This document shows, piece after piece, positions 37,701-49,262 of a DNA stretch of 64,000 bases (position 1 is the stretch's first letter; each line of letters begins with the position of its first letter). A program made the position numbers and the translations under genes. A model generated the notes under the pieces. That model had not been told where the DNA came from. It was given only the letters and a program-made list of their open reading frames with translations, and searched no databases. The stretch spans positions 468,220 through 532,219 of the forward strand of contig NC_033622.1 in the NCBI RefSeq assembly GCF_001540865.1. The letters run 5' to 3'. Source of the stretch: Ananas comosus (lineage: Eukaryota; Streptophyta; Magnoliopsida; Poales; Bromeliaceae).

Positions 37701-40511
37701 GCGGTCTGCAGTTTTAGTATATTTTCTACGTGCTTTATTTTGTATTGTCTTGAATAGCATGACTGTTTTTGCTGTGAGATATTTACATATATTCCCCTGC
37801 AAAATCATCTATAATAATGCATCTCCCTGCAAAATCTGAATTCTCAAATATAGCAACCAAACTTCTTGCATATAGACCATCATACTTTACAATGATGCCC
37901 CTCTTTAGAGAACAATGGTTTTAATGCAAAACCAGCATTGACTTGAGATGAGGCATTTTTCCGTAAGAAGCTGCTTTTTGAGGGGTATATATGTACATCC
38001 AGATTTTATAGTGGTATCCACGTCAATTGTGTGATTTTGTAGGTATGAGGAATACAAGACGGAGTACATTACAACTCAGAAACGTGCTTATTTCGACCTT
38101 CATAAGGAGGAGGATTGGTACAACTGTTTTTTCTGGCTTTCTTTTCTTTCTGATTGTTTTATTTCCCCCTTTCAAATGGCTTCGAATTCTTAAAGAATTA
38201 ATTCTGTTTGCTCTTCCTGTAGGCTGAAGGATAAGTATCATCCAACTAACTTAGTGGCTGTTATTGAAAAGTGAGTAGCTGGCTCACCTGTTTCAATTGT
38301 AGACTAGTAATTTGGAGAATTCCCTGGTCATTTTTCTGTTATCCAGACCAGGTCACTTTTCTTGACCAATAACTACCTTTTGTACACAATATATTCATCT
38401 TGACACATAGTATGCTTCCTCCTATATGTGTTATTCTATGCTTGAATAGTTGAATGTATTTGCACCTTATTCCTTTTATCTGGTACTTTCGCTGATTTTT
38501 CCTATTAATCATTTTCTCTTATAGGCGGAACGAACAAGCTAGGTCCACTGCAAAGGAATTCTTTCTAGATTTACAGAGTGGAACTCTAGATCTGTGAGTT
38601 TCTTTCTTTTATTTTCCTCCCATTATTCTAAATCGTAACTGCCATTCAATTCTTATTTTCCCCACTTATGGCATGCAGTGGCCCAGGATTAACTGCCACG
38701 TCAGCATCCAAATCAGGGAATGCCAGCGATGCAAACTCTGAGGATGAAACAGACTTAAGTAGCAAGAGGAGAAGGCATGGAAGGGGGGCCACAAAAGACA
38801 ATGATCTACTCTTTTCAGCTCCCAAGGCTCACCCAGTTAGTTCTGACCCTCGACGAATTCAAATCGACATAGAACAAGCTCAAGCACTTGTACGCAAGCT
38901 CGATAGTGAAAAGGGTATTGAGGATAACATTCTATCATCTACCGATCGCGACAAATCTGATGGCGACAAATCACATAGTGGATCGATGGGCCCCCTTATT
39001 ATAATCCGGGGCTTGACTACCGTGAAGGGTCTTGAAGGTGTCGAGCTCTTGGACACTCTTCTTACTTATTTGTGGCGTGTCCATGGTGTTAATTATTATG
39101 GCATGTCTGAGAGCAATGAAGCCAAAGGCCTTCGACATGTGAGAGGAGATAGTAAGACTTCTGACGGGTCTAATAATACAAGTGGGGCTGATTGGGAGAA
39201 GAAGCTTGATTCTTTCTGGCAGGAGAGAATGAACGGTCGGGATCCATTGGAGACTTTGGCAGCAAAGGATAAGATTGACGCGGCGGCTGTTGAAGTGCTA
39301 GATCCATATGTAAGGAAAATAAGGGATGAAAAATATGGTTGGAAGTATGGTTGTGGAGCCAAGGGATGCACAAAGCTTTTTCATGCTCCTGAGTTTGTTC
39401 ATAAGCATCTCAGACTGAAGCACCCGGAGCTTGTTATGGAGCTGACCTCGAAAGTGAGAGAGGATCTCTATTTCCAGAATTATATGAAGTATGTATTCCT
39501 ATTCATTTCTTTTAAGGTAAATATGTAGTGAGGACCCTCAATGGTATGCTATTCTGAAATAGGCCCCAAAACCTTCACTTTTCCTGATTGACAATCCATC
39601 ATCTTTTGCTTGTTTTGCTTTTAGTGCTATCAGTTGAATTGGGGATTCCGTTAAAGTCAATGGCTTCATTAGCTATTAGCCATCAAATGTTGATGGAATT
39701 GAATCACCAGTAAATTTTGGGGTTGATAACAAGAACATATTAGAGTTTCTATATCGATATGTTCTATAGTTGATGGGGGTTCTAATGTACATTTTTACTA
39801 TCTTTTAACCAGAAGAATTATATGATTTGAGCATGTTCTCTGAACTGTAAATGTCTATTCTTTTCTTTTATTATTGCAGCGATCCGAATGCGCCTGGCGG
39901 AACACCTGTGATGCAGCAATCTGGTCCGGTAGGAATCTTTCTTTTGGCTTGTGTGCATATGATTTTTACCAGTCTGTCCATTAGAATGGAATATGCAATG
40001 CTGTTGTGCTTGAACTAAGTGGGAAATTTATCACTTGTTAGCATAAAAAGATTAAGTGATCCATCTATTCTTCGGTACTTTATTACCTTTTATACCTGCT
40101 TGATGATCATTATAATTATCAACGCAGGATGTAATTCGTTTTTGTCTCTGTTTTTCAAGAACTTGATTACAGATGTATCTTGCGGTTTCCATGGTATATG
40201 ATTTACTTTTTCCTTTCTTTTTTTTTCTTTTTTCAGGGGTTTCAGAGGGATAGAATTAGAAGAAGGGGACCTTTAGATGGTCGCCTTAGAGATGAACGGG
40301 GCAATCGCAGAGATTATGACAGGGCTGACAGAGATGGTGATAGGCATGATAGGATGGATAACTCCCCGACACGTGATGCCAATGGTGGATCCGAAAGGGA
40401 TAATCCGAATGAGCCGATCTTTGATGCTTATGGTGGGCCAGGTTTGCGTGGCAATCCTTTTACTGCGGATATTCCACCTCCTGGACTACTGATGCCTGTG
40501 CCTGGTGCTGG

Positions 40512-40550
<39 letters not shown>

Positions 40551-41910
40551 CTCTCTCTCTCTTCNAGGGCAGAGACTGAGACGAGTCTGTCCTCATGTCT
40601 GTTAGCTGCAGCCACTGAGTTATTTATTAGCATCCGTACTCTCTCGCTCTCTCTCTCTCTTCACACACGCGCGCGTGTGGAGTGAGTCAAGCTAGAATGC
40701 TTTTCAATGGCACTAGGGTGATTGGTGTTTCCACTTTTCCATATGTTGGAAATGTTTGGTCATTCATGTGCAAACCTGATGAGCTCCAATATATATGCAC
40801 ATCGCATGAACATGCATCTTGAACCTAGCACGTGTGGATCACAAAGCACATCTGATTTGCGAAAATAAACCTTCCGATCGATGCTTCTGCTTTTCGCGCC
40901 TTGTATTGGTTTTTAGATTTTCTGGGAATCTTGTGGTGCATCAGTTGAGTGCATATCTTCAGGCTGATGTGTGTGGATCTTGAGGTGCATCACTTGAGTG
41001 TGCATCTTGAGGCTGCCGCATATGGATCTCAAAGCTGATCTGGTGCGTGAAAAAGCAGATGCACCGGCCGCATCCAAGGGCATTCATGCTTAGTCCTATT
41101 GAATCTATTGATAGACATCTTATTGTCCTTATGTCTTTTCTTTTTCTTTTCCTTGTAGCCCACTGGGCCCTTTTGTTCCTGCCCCACCTGAAATGGCAAT
41201 GCGGATGATGAGGGATCAAGGTGGTGGACCGATTTACGAAGGAAATAGTGGTCCTCGTGGTAGGAAAGGGAGGCTTGGCCCTCCTGTTGGTGCTTCAGCA
41301 CCACTTCTTGCTGTTCCTCCGGCCTTCCAACACGATCCTCGCCGTATACGAAGGTTCTGCTTTTATATACACACACACATACATATACCCTAAGTTTTGA
41401 TTTCATTTTGCTAATCATTCTTTTGTTCATTAATTCTTAAGCAAATCATTTCTGTCATTGTGCTGCTGTCTTGTTTGTACTGTTAAGAAAATGCCTTTCT
41501 TTAGCTTGTAACTGATGATCTCTTTTTATAGTTAAGTTGAATTATCTACTGTTTACTGGTACCTTTGGGGTATCTCCTTGTTTTGCTTGGAGCCCCTAAT
41601 TGGGTTTTACATCTTTGGACCAAAATTTCTTTTTATTGACTGTAATGCCCCTGGGCAACCATGCTATGCATTTTGCATTAGAGTTGTAGGCCAGAGGCAT
41701 TTTGGTTTGACAAAAGAATATTTCAGCACAATTTTGGGGAAATGAGAACCTGAACCGAATATGCAGCAAATACAAGAAAATTTGTGACTTCCAATGCAAA
41801 ATGGCCTTCTCTTTGTGACACCTCTGCTTTATTCCTGTTGCCATTGCAGCTACCAAGACCTTGACGCCCCCGAGGATGAAGTCACTGTAATCGACTACAG
41901 GAGCTTATAG
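34774..41910 (+). CDS. SE: SERRATE, C2H2 zinc-finger miRNA-processing factor (ARS2 homologue)
   Basis: Twelve exons: 34774-35216, 35387-35463, 36443-36497, 37616-37690, 38043-38117, 38223-38270, 38525-38593, 38679-39488, 39880-39928, 40237-40511, 41159-41353, 41850-41910; phases agree and give 743 aa. SERRATE works in the nucleus with DCL1 and HYL1 in pri-miRNA processing, and also in splicing and RNA decay. The N terminus is Pro/Arg-rich with RRSPPYKRSRRD. The conserved core has KQFIQELEDDVSP and LVAVIEKRNEQARS. The single zinc finger uses C506, C511, H524 and H529 (GCGAKGC...KHLRLKH). The C terminus ends EDEVTVIDYRSL, a conserved SE tail. Exon 8 (810 bases) holds the central domain. An N in intron 10 (40565) is outside coding sequence. 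Identification is very secure. Confidence 0.96.
37785..37995. mobile_element. MITE-like repeat in SERRATE intron 4
   Basis: Has edges of the type TATTCCCCTGCAAAATC and GAGGGGTATATATG, and the internal phrase GATGCCCCTCTTTAGAG. Similar phrases in similar order occur in MTPC4 intron 7 (45735-45955) and, less clearly, near 19625-19790. It is non-coding. The relation between copies was judged by eye and boundaries are approximate. Confidence 0.45.
40513..40661. other. (CT)n tract and N-marked contig join in SERRATE intron 10
   Basis: A long CT run ends in CTCTCGCTCTC...TCTTC followed by N40565. The same CTCTCGCTCTC...TCTTC phrase occurs again at about 40640-40661. The repeat on each side of the N suggests an unresolved overlap, so intron length here is unreliable. 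Confidence 0.65.
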
Positions 41911-43227
41911 GTGCCCTTTTCTGATATTTGATCAGACTCACGAGCATGATCTTTGAAGCAAACCAGATGGGCGGGCTAAGTTTGCCTTGGGAGCTTACCG
42001 ACGTGTTTAAATTGTACAATAGCTGCTCGGGAAGAGGACTTGTTATTACTCTTTTATTCTGTGGCAAGCCAAAAGAGAGGAGACATTAGACTGTGCCCAT
42101 GTTGAGTTGAATATATTGTTTGTACATCGCAGTTGTGGGTATATTTCTTCTGTTTCATCTTTTGATTTATAATCTAGTGGTTTCAGCGTCAGTTTTAAAC
42201 CGTTTTAAACCGGAGGGAAATTGTGATGCCCTTGGCATTCAGCGACATTTGTTTTTGTAGAAGATGTTTATCTCAGTTCGGTACATTACTATATATCTAT
42301 TTTGAACCAGTTTAAATCTATCATTTACACCAGCACTGTGTAAATTGAATATTTTTAAGGTGGGGAAGTGGACTTAACTATTGTTGTTTAGGAGAAAGCT
42401 GTTTGGTTAAATAGTTTATGCTGATGCGTGTTCAAGTCCACAGCGGCTTCGGATACAGCTTCTTTACGTCGAGAAGCATGGACTAGGTGTTTGGCAAACA
42501 GAAAATGTGTGTGGCAGGTGCAAATTTGAAAGCTCTGGTTTGAAGGTTTCACTATAGCTTTTTGCTACAGTGAGAAGCTGCTCTTGAGGGTTTTTAGTGG
42601 TATTGTACTGGAAGTCTGGAAGCTGCTCTGAGGATTTTGAGTTGGTTTGCACTGCTGCATTCTGCAGCTCTAGTCAAAAGGTACTGCAGGAACTTTGAGG
42701 TGCAGGCTTTATTTTTCTTGTAAGATGAAATTCAACTATTAGAATAAGACTTGTTCCATGGAGAGCTAAGTCCATGACATTTTGGTACATTTGATGGCTG
42801 AAATGCTTAGCCAAGGGGCCATTTCTCCTGCATATTATCTTGAAAAGATATGTAGTAATCTGGAGACAAATTATGAATGTTCAAATTTGTGTTATCTGCC
42901 TGTTTTATTATTATTTTCATTCACCTGTGATGTGGTTTCCATCTACTCTGAAATAAATAAAATAGCAAATAAAGATGTAGTACAGCATGTTCCTAAAGTA
43001 ATGCTATTTATACATCCGGAAGTGATTCTAAATCTTATATATTTTCATTTTCTATTGTCCAACTCTGCACGGAGTTTGAATGCAGAACCAGCATTTCTCA
43101 ATCAAAAATAAATAAATAAAGTTTCTTTTATTTTTTTTGGGCTTACTTTAAGTCCAATCCAATGTCTAAAACCTGAACTCGGCATATTCTACCAAAAGCA
43201 TCTTCTGTCAAAACCCTTTCTCCTCCC

Positions 43228-43258
<31 letters not shown>

Positions 43259-43343
43259 CTGTTCTCTTCTTCTTCTTCTTCTTCTTTTTCTCTCACATCT
43301 CCTTTTCATGGAAGCTACGCCCCTGCTGCGGCGATCCCTTTAG
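41911..43343. other. SERRATE 3' UTR and intergenic DNA, MTPC4 leader
   Basis: The first few hundred bases should be SERRATE 3' UTR. At 42360-42670 lies sequence resembling hAT-type repeats (TGTTTGG edge, AGAAGC phrases). A CT-rich run (43230-43290) precedes the MTPC4 start and probably lies in its leader. An open frame at 42782-43111 has no recognisable motif. Confidence 0.5.
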
Positions 43344-45055
43344 ATGCTCACGCGGCGCTCGGTGGCGCGGCCCCTTCTCTTCCTCCTCCGCCCTCTCTCC
43401 TCCTCCTCCTCCTCCTCCTCTCCTCCACACCCAAACCCTCAACGCCCATCCTCCTCCTCCGACGAAGAAGAAGAACACGAGAAGCAGCAGCTACAACAAC
43501 AACAACAACAACAACAACAGCTACACCACCGCCGCAACCTCCTCCTCACCTCCCGTCCCCTCTCCTCCCCACCGGCGCCGCCTCCGTCGGGCATCGGCCT
43601 CGCCCTCGCCCTCGCCCGCCCTTCGTCTTCATCTGCTCCCCCGGCTCTCCTCTCCTTCGCTCGCAGTTCGTTCCACATGCCCTCTTTCCTGTTGCCAATA
43701 TCCCCAATTTAGTTCGTGGAAACGACTTCAATCAAAAAGACTCGAAATTTGTTATTATCTAGTTTGATTTATCGGTTTGTTGTTGGCAGATTATTCTCTG
43801 CGTGTCGCGAAGGTTAAAAGAGCCGAATTTGATGATGAGACCAGGTGAATCCTTTGATTTTTCGCGTTGATTTTTAATCTTAAATCTTAAACTTGGCGGG
43901 CAAGCAAGTTAGTGGTTCGGTTAGGAAATGCATAATTTTGCACCTTTTTTTGGTGCTAATAGGGTACAGTATCTTAAATTTGTTTCATTCAGATGTTGAA
44001 ATATCGAAAACATGGTGAAAAATAGTCATCTTTTGCTGTGAAATTTGAGTTTTGGTGAGGTTTCGCGAATTACATTGATTTTTATCCATATTATTTTTTT
44101 TTTCAATCTTGTATATGTGTGTGCGCACGAGCGTAAAGGAACTGTCACGAAGCTGGAGTCTACTGTTAGTAACGAATAACTTTTGTGGGAATTTCTCAAG
44201 TATATTTACACTGCCCATGGATGGGATAATGTAGTGAACTCGAAATCCTCTAGTCTATTGGTTAATCCCTTATTTATTAAGTCCCCTTGCTCCATTACAG
44301 GTTTAGTTGTTGCATTCATGTATGTTTTATCGCAGCTGTACTTGTTTTTAGCTCTCTTTCTTTGTGAGGTAACTGTAAGTTGAACTGCTTAATTCAGCCA
44401 GCGAGCAGTTAACACGGCACTATGGTGCAACTTCCTCGTGTTCTCTCTCAAATTCGGGGTGTGGATGTCGACTTCTAGTCATGTTATGCTAGCTGAACTG
44501 GTCCACTCGGTTGCAGATTTTGCAAACCAGGTACTTGTAGCTAATGGCAAAACAACTATGTTTTCTCCTTTTTAGTTTGTGCATAATCTATTCCCTCTTT
44601 TCTTCTTGCATTCAAACTCTGATGATTCTTCATAGTTCATACTCTACTCTTGTATTGAGTCTTCAAATTCTTATTCACAATTTTTCTAGCTATCTTATTC
44701 AGGTCATAAATCTAAAGTTTTTGATATTTTAGGCCCTTCTAGCATATGGTTTGAGTAGCTCAAGGCGTGCTCCAGATGCTATGCACCCGTAAGTCTGCTT
44801 CGCTGTATGCTAAAATCTTCTTGTAGTCAGGTGTTTCGCAATCAGTAAGTCTGAAGCTTGTGTTGTGGTGGGAAGAGGAAGTGATCTTTCGAGTTCCAAT
44901 GGCAAAAGCTCTAATTTGAAGCTTTTGCTTTTGTTGTTTCAGGAGGCTTTAAGGAGATTCTAATGGAAAAAGCTATTAATAGTTGACTGAGTAGCTCTAG
45001 CCAAACAACATTTTTACGAAAGCTCCAGCTGGGCCAAACTGGCCCTAAAGAACTG

Positions 45056-45094
<39 letters not shown>

Positions 45095-47706
45095 GGGTTA
45101 TAAATGAGGACTGCTTTCACCGTACATTCTCATCTTATACAAAAGCGTCACATTAGTTTTTCAATGCAAAAATATAATCAGAAGGTCAAAGGAAGTACTA
45201 TCAACCCTGAGCCAATAGCCCTGTTTTCTTCTTCTGTTTACAGTTATGGCTACTCAAAGGAAAGATTTGTTTGGTCGCTGATATCTGCTGTGGGCATCTT
45301 TTGCTTGGGTTCTGGTGCCACAATCGTGCACGGGTTCCAAAACTTGTGGAACTCTCACGTAAGTATTCTTAAGTGTGTTGTCCAATGTTGCTTCTTCGAA
45401 GTATCAATATTTCTTCCGAGTCTCTGAATCTGGAATTTTTAATTTTTTTATTTCCAAACAGCCCCCCGAAAATATTCATTATGCTGCTTTAGTGATCGGT
45501 GGATCATTTCTGCTTGAAGGTACAACTTAAGATGCTGTACTTTTGTTATCGGAAGCAAAGTAAACATATATTTATGACTTTCATAGGTGCTTCACTGCTT
45601 GTTGCTATCAATGCTGTGAAGAAAGGTGCCGCTGCAGAAGGAATGAAAGTGTGGGATTATATTTGGCGTGGTCATGATCCAACTTCAGTTGCTGTCATGA
45701 CAGAGGTGTAAAACTTAATAATTTTTTATTTCGGGATATTATGTATACCCCTATAAAATTACCTTCTTACGTATATACATCTGCAAAATCTGCATTTACA
45801 GACATGCCTTGTGTACATCAATGCCCCTCTCTAAAAGAAATTTTTATAACACAGAATGGAAGCCCACATAAATGGGTGATTTCCCACCTTCAAACAAGGT
45901 CTTTTTGTAAGAAACTACAGGTTTGAGTGGTAAATATGAAAATTTGGGCCCTACAAGGCATATGTGAAACTAAATGATTTTTCAGGGATCTCTCTGTTTA
46001 ATCCTCCTTCTATCAATCATTTTAGCATCTATTCTACAGGAAATAATGTTTTTTTTTTTTTTTTTAAATAGCTATTTACCCATCATAATCTAGTATCTGC
46101 TTATTAATTCTGTCTGCCTTGCCATTGTTTGTTGATGTTGTCTTCGCATTTGATCCTTCTGCTGATTCATCATTATGTAGGATGGTGCTGCTGTAACTGG
46201 CCTCGCTATTGCGGCGGCATCATTAGTGACTGTTCATACGACTGGAAATGCTATATATGACCCAATTGGTTCAATCATAGTTGGTAATTTACTTGGAATG
46301 GTATGTAGTTTTTATGCAAATATGTCCTTACTATTTACTCATTTTTATTGGCTCGCCTAGTGAACAATGTTAAAATTCGCTATCTATTGCTACGAGTTCT
46401 ATTTATTTGCTTAATAAGCTACCAAGTTAAAATCGTTGGAACCCACTGACTTATATTTTGAAATGGCTATCCAACCCAACAATTTGGTCGCTAAGTTGAT
46501 TTGGCGCAAAAGAGAATCACTATTCTATTGTTGGGACAAGCTCTTCTAAGATCTGTTGCGTGCGCATATGTTGGCTTTCTTCCAATGCAATTTATCGATA
46601 GTTGAACCAAATCTTGCAGGTTGCTGTTTTTCTCATTCAGAGGAACAGGCATGCTTTAATTGGTAGAGCCATTGATGATCATGACATGGAAAAAGTTCTT
46701 CAGTTCTTGAAGTCCGATCCGGTGAATTTAATGGCACATAAGGATTTCTATAGTTCTTGTAATATAATAAGACTTAATATATCTCTTTTCACTTATTCTG
46801 TTTCGGCTTCAGGTCGTAGATGCTATTTATGATTGCAAAAGTGAAGTGATTGGGCCAGGATTCTTTAGATTCAAAGCTGAGATAGGTACTATACTCAGCA
46901 TTATAATGAACTCATCCCCAAACCACACATTAAAACAATGGTTATGCTTTTGATTTCCAGTTCACAGATAAATTCGTCATGTTGAATTTGTTTCTTACAT
47001 CAAAATTTTGCAGTCTCTTTCAATAATCTTTCAATTTCCTATAATCTTGGAACAAAGCTCATTTTATGTGCCGATTGCAACAGATTTCAATGGCGTCGTG
47101 GTGGTGCAGAATTATTTGGAAAGAACAGGCCGAGAAGAATGGGCGAAACAGGTACTTGCTAGTGCTGCAAATTCGCAACACTTCTCCTCGTTACCTTGCA
47201 GATTATGACCCTGGCTTGGTTAGAGGATACCCTAGTATTTCTTTTTCTTTCTGAGTAATCTTTACTTCTACTGAATTTTACCAGTTTCGAGAGGCCGCAA
47301 AGTGCGAAGATGATAAAGCTCTACTCATGGTCATGGCTAATTACGGTATGTAATTTATGTGCTTGTTTGTTTAGACCTCCGTAAACAATAACACTGTTTC
47401 GAAAAGTAGAAGTTAGACGTTTAGCAAATAACTAAAATGAGCTATTTAAAGCTTGAAAAGCAAAAGCTCAAATTTGAGGCTTTTGCTTCCGCTGCAGCGA
47501 ACGGTGAAGATGTTTTGCAATAAAAGCAATTTAATTTTATTCCTTTTTCAGTACAAGATCTTATGAGAATTTTTACTGAAGGTGAGGATGTAGTCGAAGC
47601 TCTCGGAGCCGAGGTGGATCGGCTCGAATCGGAGATTCAAAAAATCGTCCCCGGAATTCGACATGTCGATATCGAGGCGCATAATCCTGACGGCGTCTTG
47701 AAGTAA
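43344..47706 (+). CDS. MTPC4: Metal tolerance protein C4, ZNT9-like cation diffusion facilitator
   Basis: Thirteen exons: 43344-43665, 43790-43844, 44398-44530, 44733-44788, 45244-45358, 45462-45519, 45587-45705, 46181-46300, 46620-46721, 46813-46885, 47084-47151, 47285-47345, 47552-47706; about 478 aa (468 with the alternative last acceptor). The first exon encodes a Ser/Pro-rich leader with a Gln run, possibly an organelle-targeting presequence. Six membrane segments follow, with the CDF motif HSVAD (H162, D166) in TM2, then HPYGYSKERFVWSLISAVGI, and TEDGAAVTGLAIA in TM5. TM5 lacks the HxxxD site of classic zinc CDFs, as in the ZNT9 clade. The C-terminal cytosolic part ends VPGIRHVDIEAHNPDGVLK. 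Human SLC30A9 is a mitochondrial zinc exporter; the plant substrate is inferred. Confidence 0.92.
45057..45093. repeat. Poly-T run, 37 bases
   Basis: Lies in MTPC4 intron 4, just after a hAT-like repeat region (about 44890-45050, AGCTTTTGC phrases and GGGCCAAACTGGCCC). Length is likely unreliable. Confidence 0.9.
45735..45955. mobile_element. MITE-like repeat in MTPC4 intron 7
   Basis: Begins TATGTATACCCCTATAAAAT and contains CATCTGCAAAATCTG and AATGCCCCTCTCTAAAAG, which parallel phrases in the repeat at 37785-37995. It ends around CAAGGCATATGTGAA. No coding content. Confidence 0.45.
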
Positions 47707-48834
47707 CCCTCATTAATCTTTCGGCTTTTTTATGGTAATAATTAAATACATGAGCTTTTTTGGTTTTTCTCTTCCTCTTCATTGATGGTCCATTATTTTT
47801 TTCCCGTTTTTTTTTTTTGTGATTGAAGTGGCTCACCTTTTTAACTTCCTCTGAGATATCTGATGATTCATTCGGTGTGCAAAAAGATTTTCATTAGAGT
47901 ATACAAACTGGGTTAGTCATGATGGAAAAGCTGTAGTAAATGCAAATTTGGGGTCTCTCTCTCTTTACTACTAAAAAAACATTCTCAAATTATAGCTTGT
48001 GTTTTTGTTTTGCTTTATTTATTTAGTTATTTTATTTGTTTGTTTTCCATCTCTTTCTCTTCCTTTCGTTTGTTTTCATTATTTTCTTTTCTTTGCTGTT
48101 TTCTTTGACACATGCTCTTGAAACCTTACACAGGGATTGAGGAAACAAAGAAACAAACTTAACTGGCTCCGTCCAGTGTAATGAAATCGCTAATAATAAA
48201 ATCATAAACGGGAGTTCAAACCTTCAATCTTAGAAATTGGTGTGGAGAGATAATCTTTTGAGACTAACCAATATTATTAAATTAGAAAATGTTTTCTTGT
48301 TTTCCAAAAACTGGTTACAATAATGATTCTATGCAATTACAAAATAAAATCAAACCACTAGTAGTCTAATGACCTGGTGCCCACCCTAAAAAGTTTTTCG
48401 AGTTCTATATATAATATAAATCTTTCAAAATATTAAAGAAAAGGTTATTGTTTATATAAAAAGTTTTAGATTTTCATGTTCCAATCTATTTTAAAAATAT
48501 TTATAGATTTAAATTTTTGTTAATGAGCTGTTAACATTTTTCAAAATATTAAAGAAAAGGTAATTGTTTATAGAAAAAGTTTTAGATTTTTACGTTCCAA
48601 TCTATTTTAAAAATATTTATAGAGTTAAATTTTTGTTAATGAACAGTTAGCAATAACCGTTAGTTATATAATATAAATCTTTCAAAATATTAAAAAAAGT
48701 AATTGTTTATATAAAAATAAATAAAATGTTTTTAAAATTTTGAAAGATATATAGGTTGTTATTATTATTCCTTGAAAAGAGAACAAAACTGCGGAGTGCC
48801 CTCCACTAAATTTTACCTTTCTTTTTCTTTTTTT

Positions 48835-48866
<32 letters not shown>

Positions 48867-48888
48867 NACCCCTTCCTCTTCGTAAAAG

Positions 48889-48950
<62 letters not shown>

Positions 48951-49019
48951 GAGATCTTAGTAGTAGCGGTAGTAGGGGAATTGGGGGAATTGAGGGAATT
49001 GAGGAGGGGGGAGGAGGAG
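47707..49019. other. MTPC4 3' UTR and intergenic DNA
   Basis: T-rich sequence containing a tandem repeat (48423-48720), a poly-T run broken by N48867, a TA tract (about 48887-48905) and a GA tract (48906-48946). The last two lie directly upstream of the small gene and may be part of its promoter and leader. Confidence 0.55.
48423..48720. repeat. AT-rich tandem repeat, ~2.3 copies of a ~116-bp unit
   Basis: Units start with TTTCAAAATATTAAAGAAAA at 48423 and 48539, and a partial third starts at 48680. The first two copies agree almost throughout, including GTTCCAATCTATTTTAAAAA. Confidence 0.85.
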
Positions 49020-49262
49020 ATGTGTATTCCGGTGGTGTTGGTGTGCGACGAGGAGGAGAGGGTGGTGGGGGCGCCGCAGCAGGCGCCGGGGAGCTGCCCG
49101 TTCTGCGGAGGCGGCGTCGTCGCCGCCGACGTCGAGAGCGCCTGCAGGTTCTGCTTCCTCCTCCCCATCTGCTTCAGGACCAAGCGCAGGTTCCACTGCT
49201 CCTCCTGCTCCCGCCCCCTCGTCCCCTTCTCCACCCCTAATTTCCCTGCTTACTATTATTAG
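49020..49262 (+). CDS. Small Cys-rich zinc-ribbon-like plant protein
   Basis: Single exon, 80 aa. The start MCIPVVLVCDEEERVVG was chosen because it opens the conserved-looking part; an upstream in-frame ATG at 48981 would add 13 charged residues. Cys pairs CPFC (26-29), CRFC (42-45) and CSSC (60-63), plus C51, suggest zinc binding. The stretch FRTKRRFHCSSCSRPLV resembles a family of short plant proteins of unknown function, some misnamed as methionyl-tRNA synthetase or E3 ligase in databases (from memory, not checked). I do not assign a function. The frame is GC-rich compared with its flanks, which supports it as a real gene. Confidence 0.7.
   Translation: MCIPVVLVCDEEERVVGAPQQAPGSCPFCGGGVVAADVESACRFCFLLPICFRTKRRFHCSSCSRPLVPFSTPNFPAYYY

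Noticed and set aside
42782..43111. 109-codon frame upstream of MTPC4
   Set aside because: No homology is recognised, it is AT-rich, and there is no splice partner. Probably 3' flank of SERRATE.
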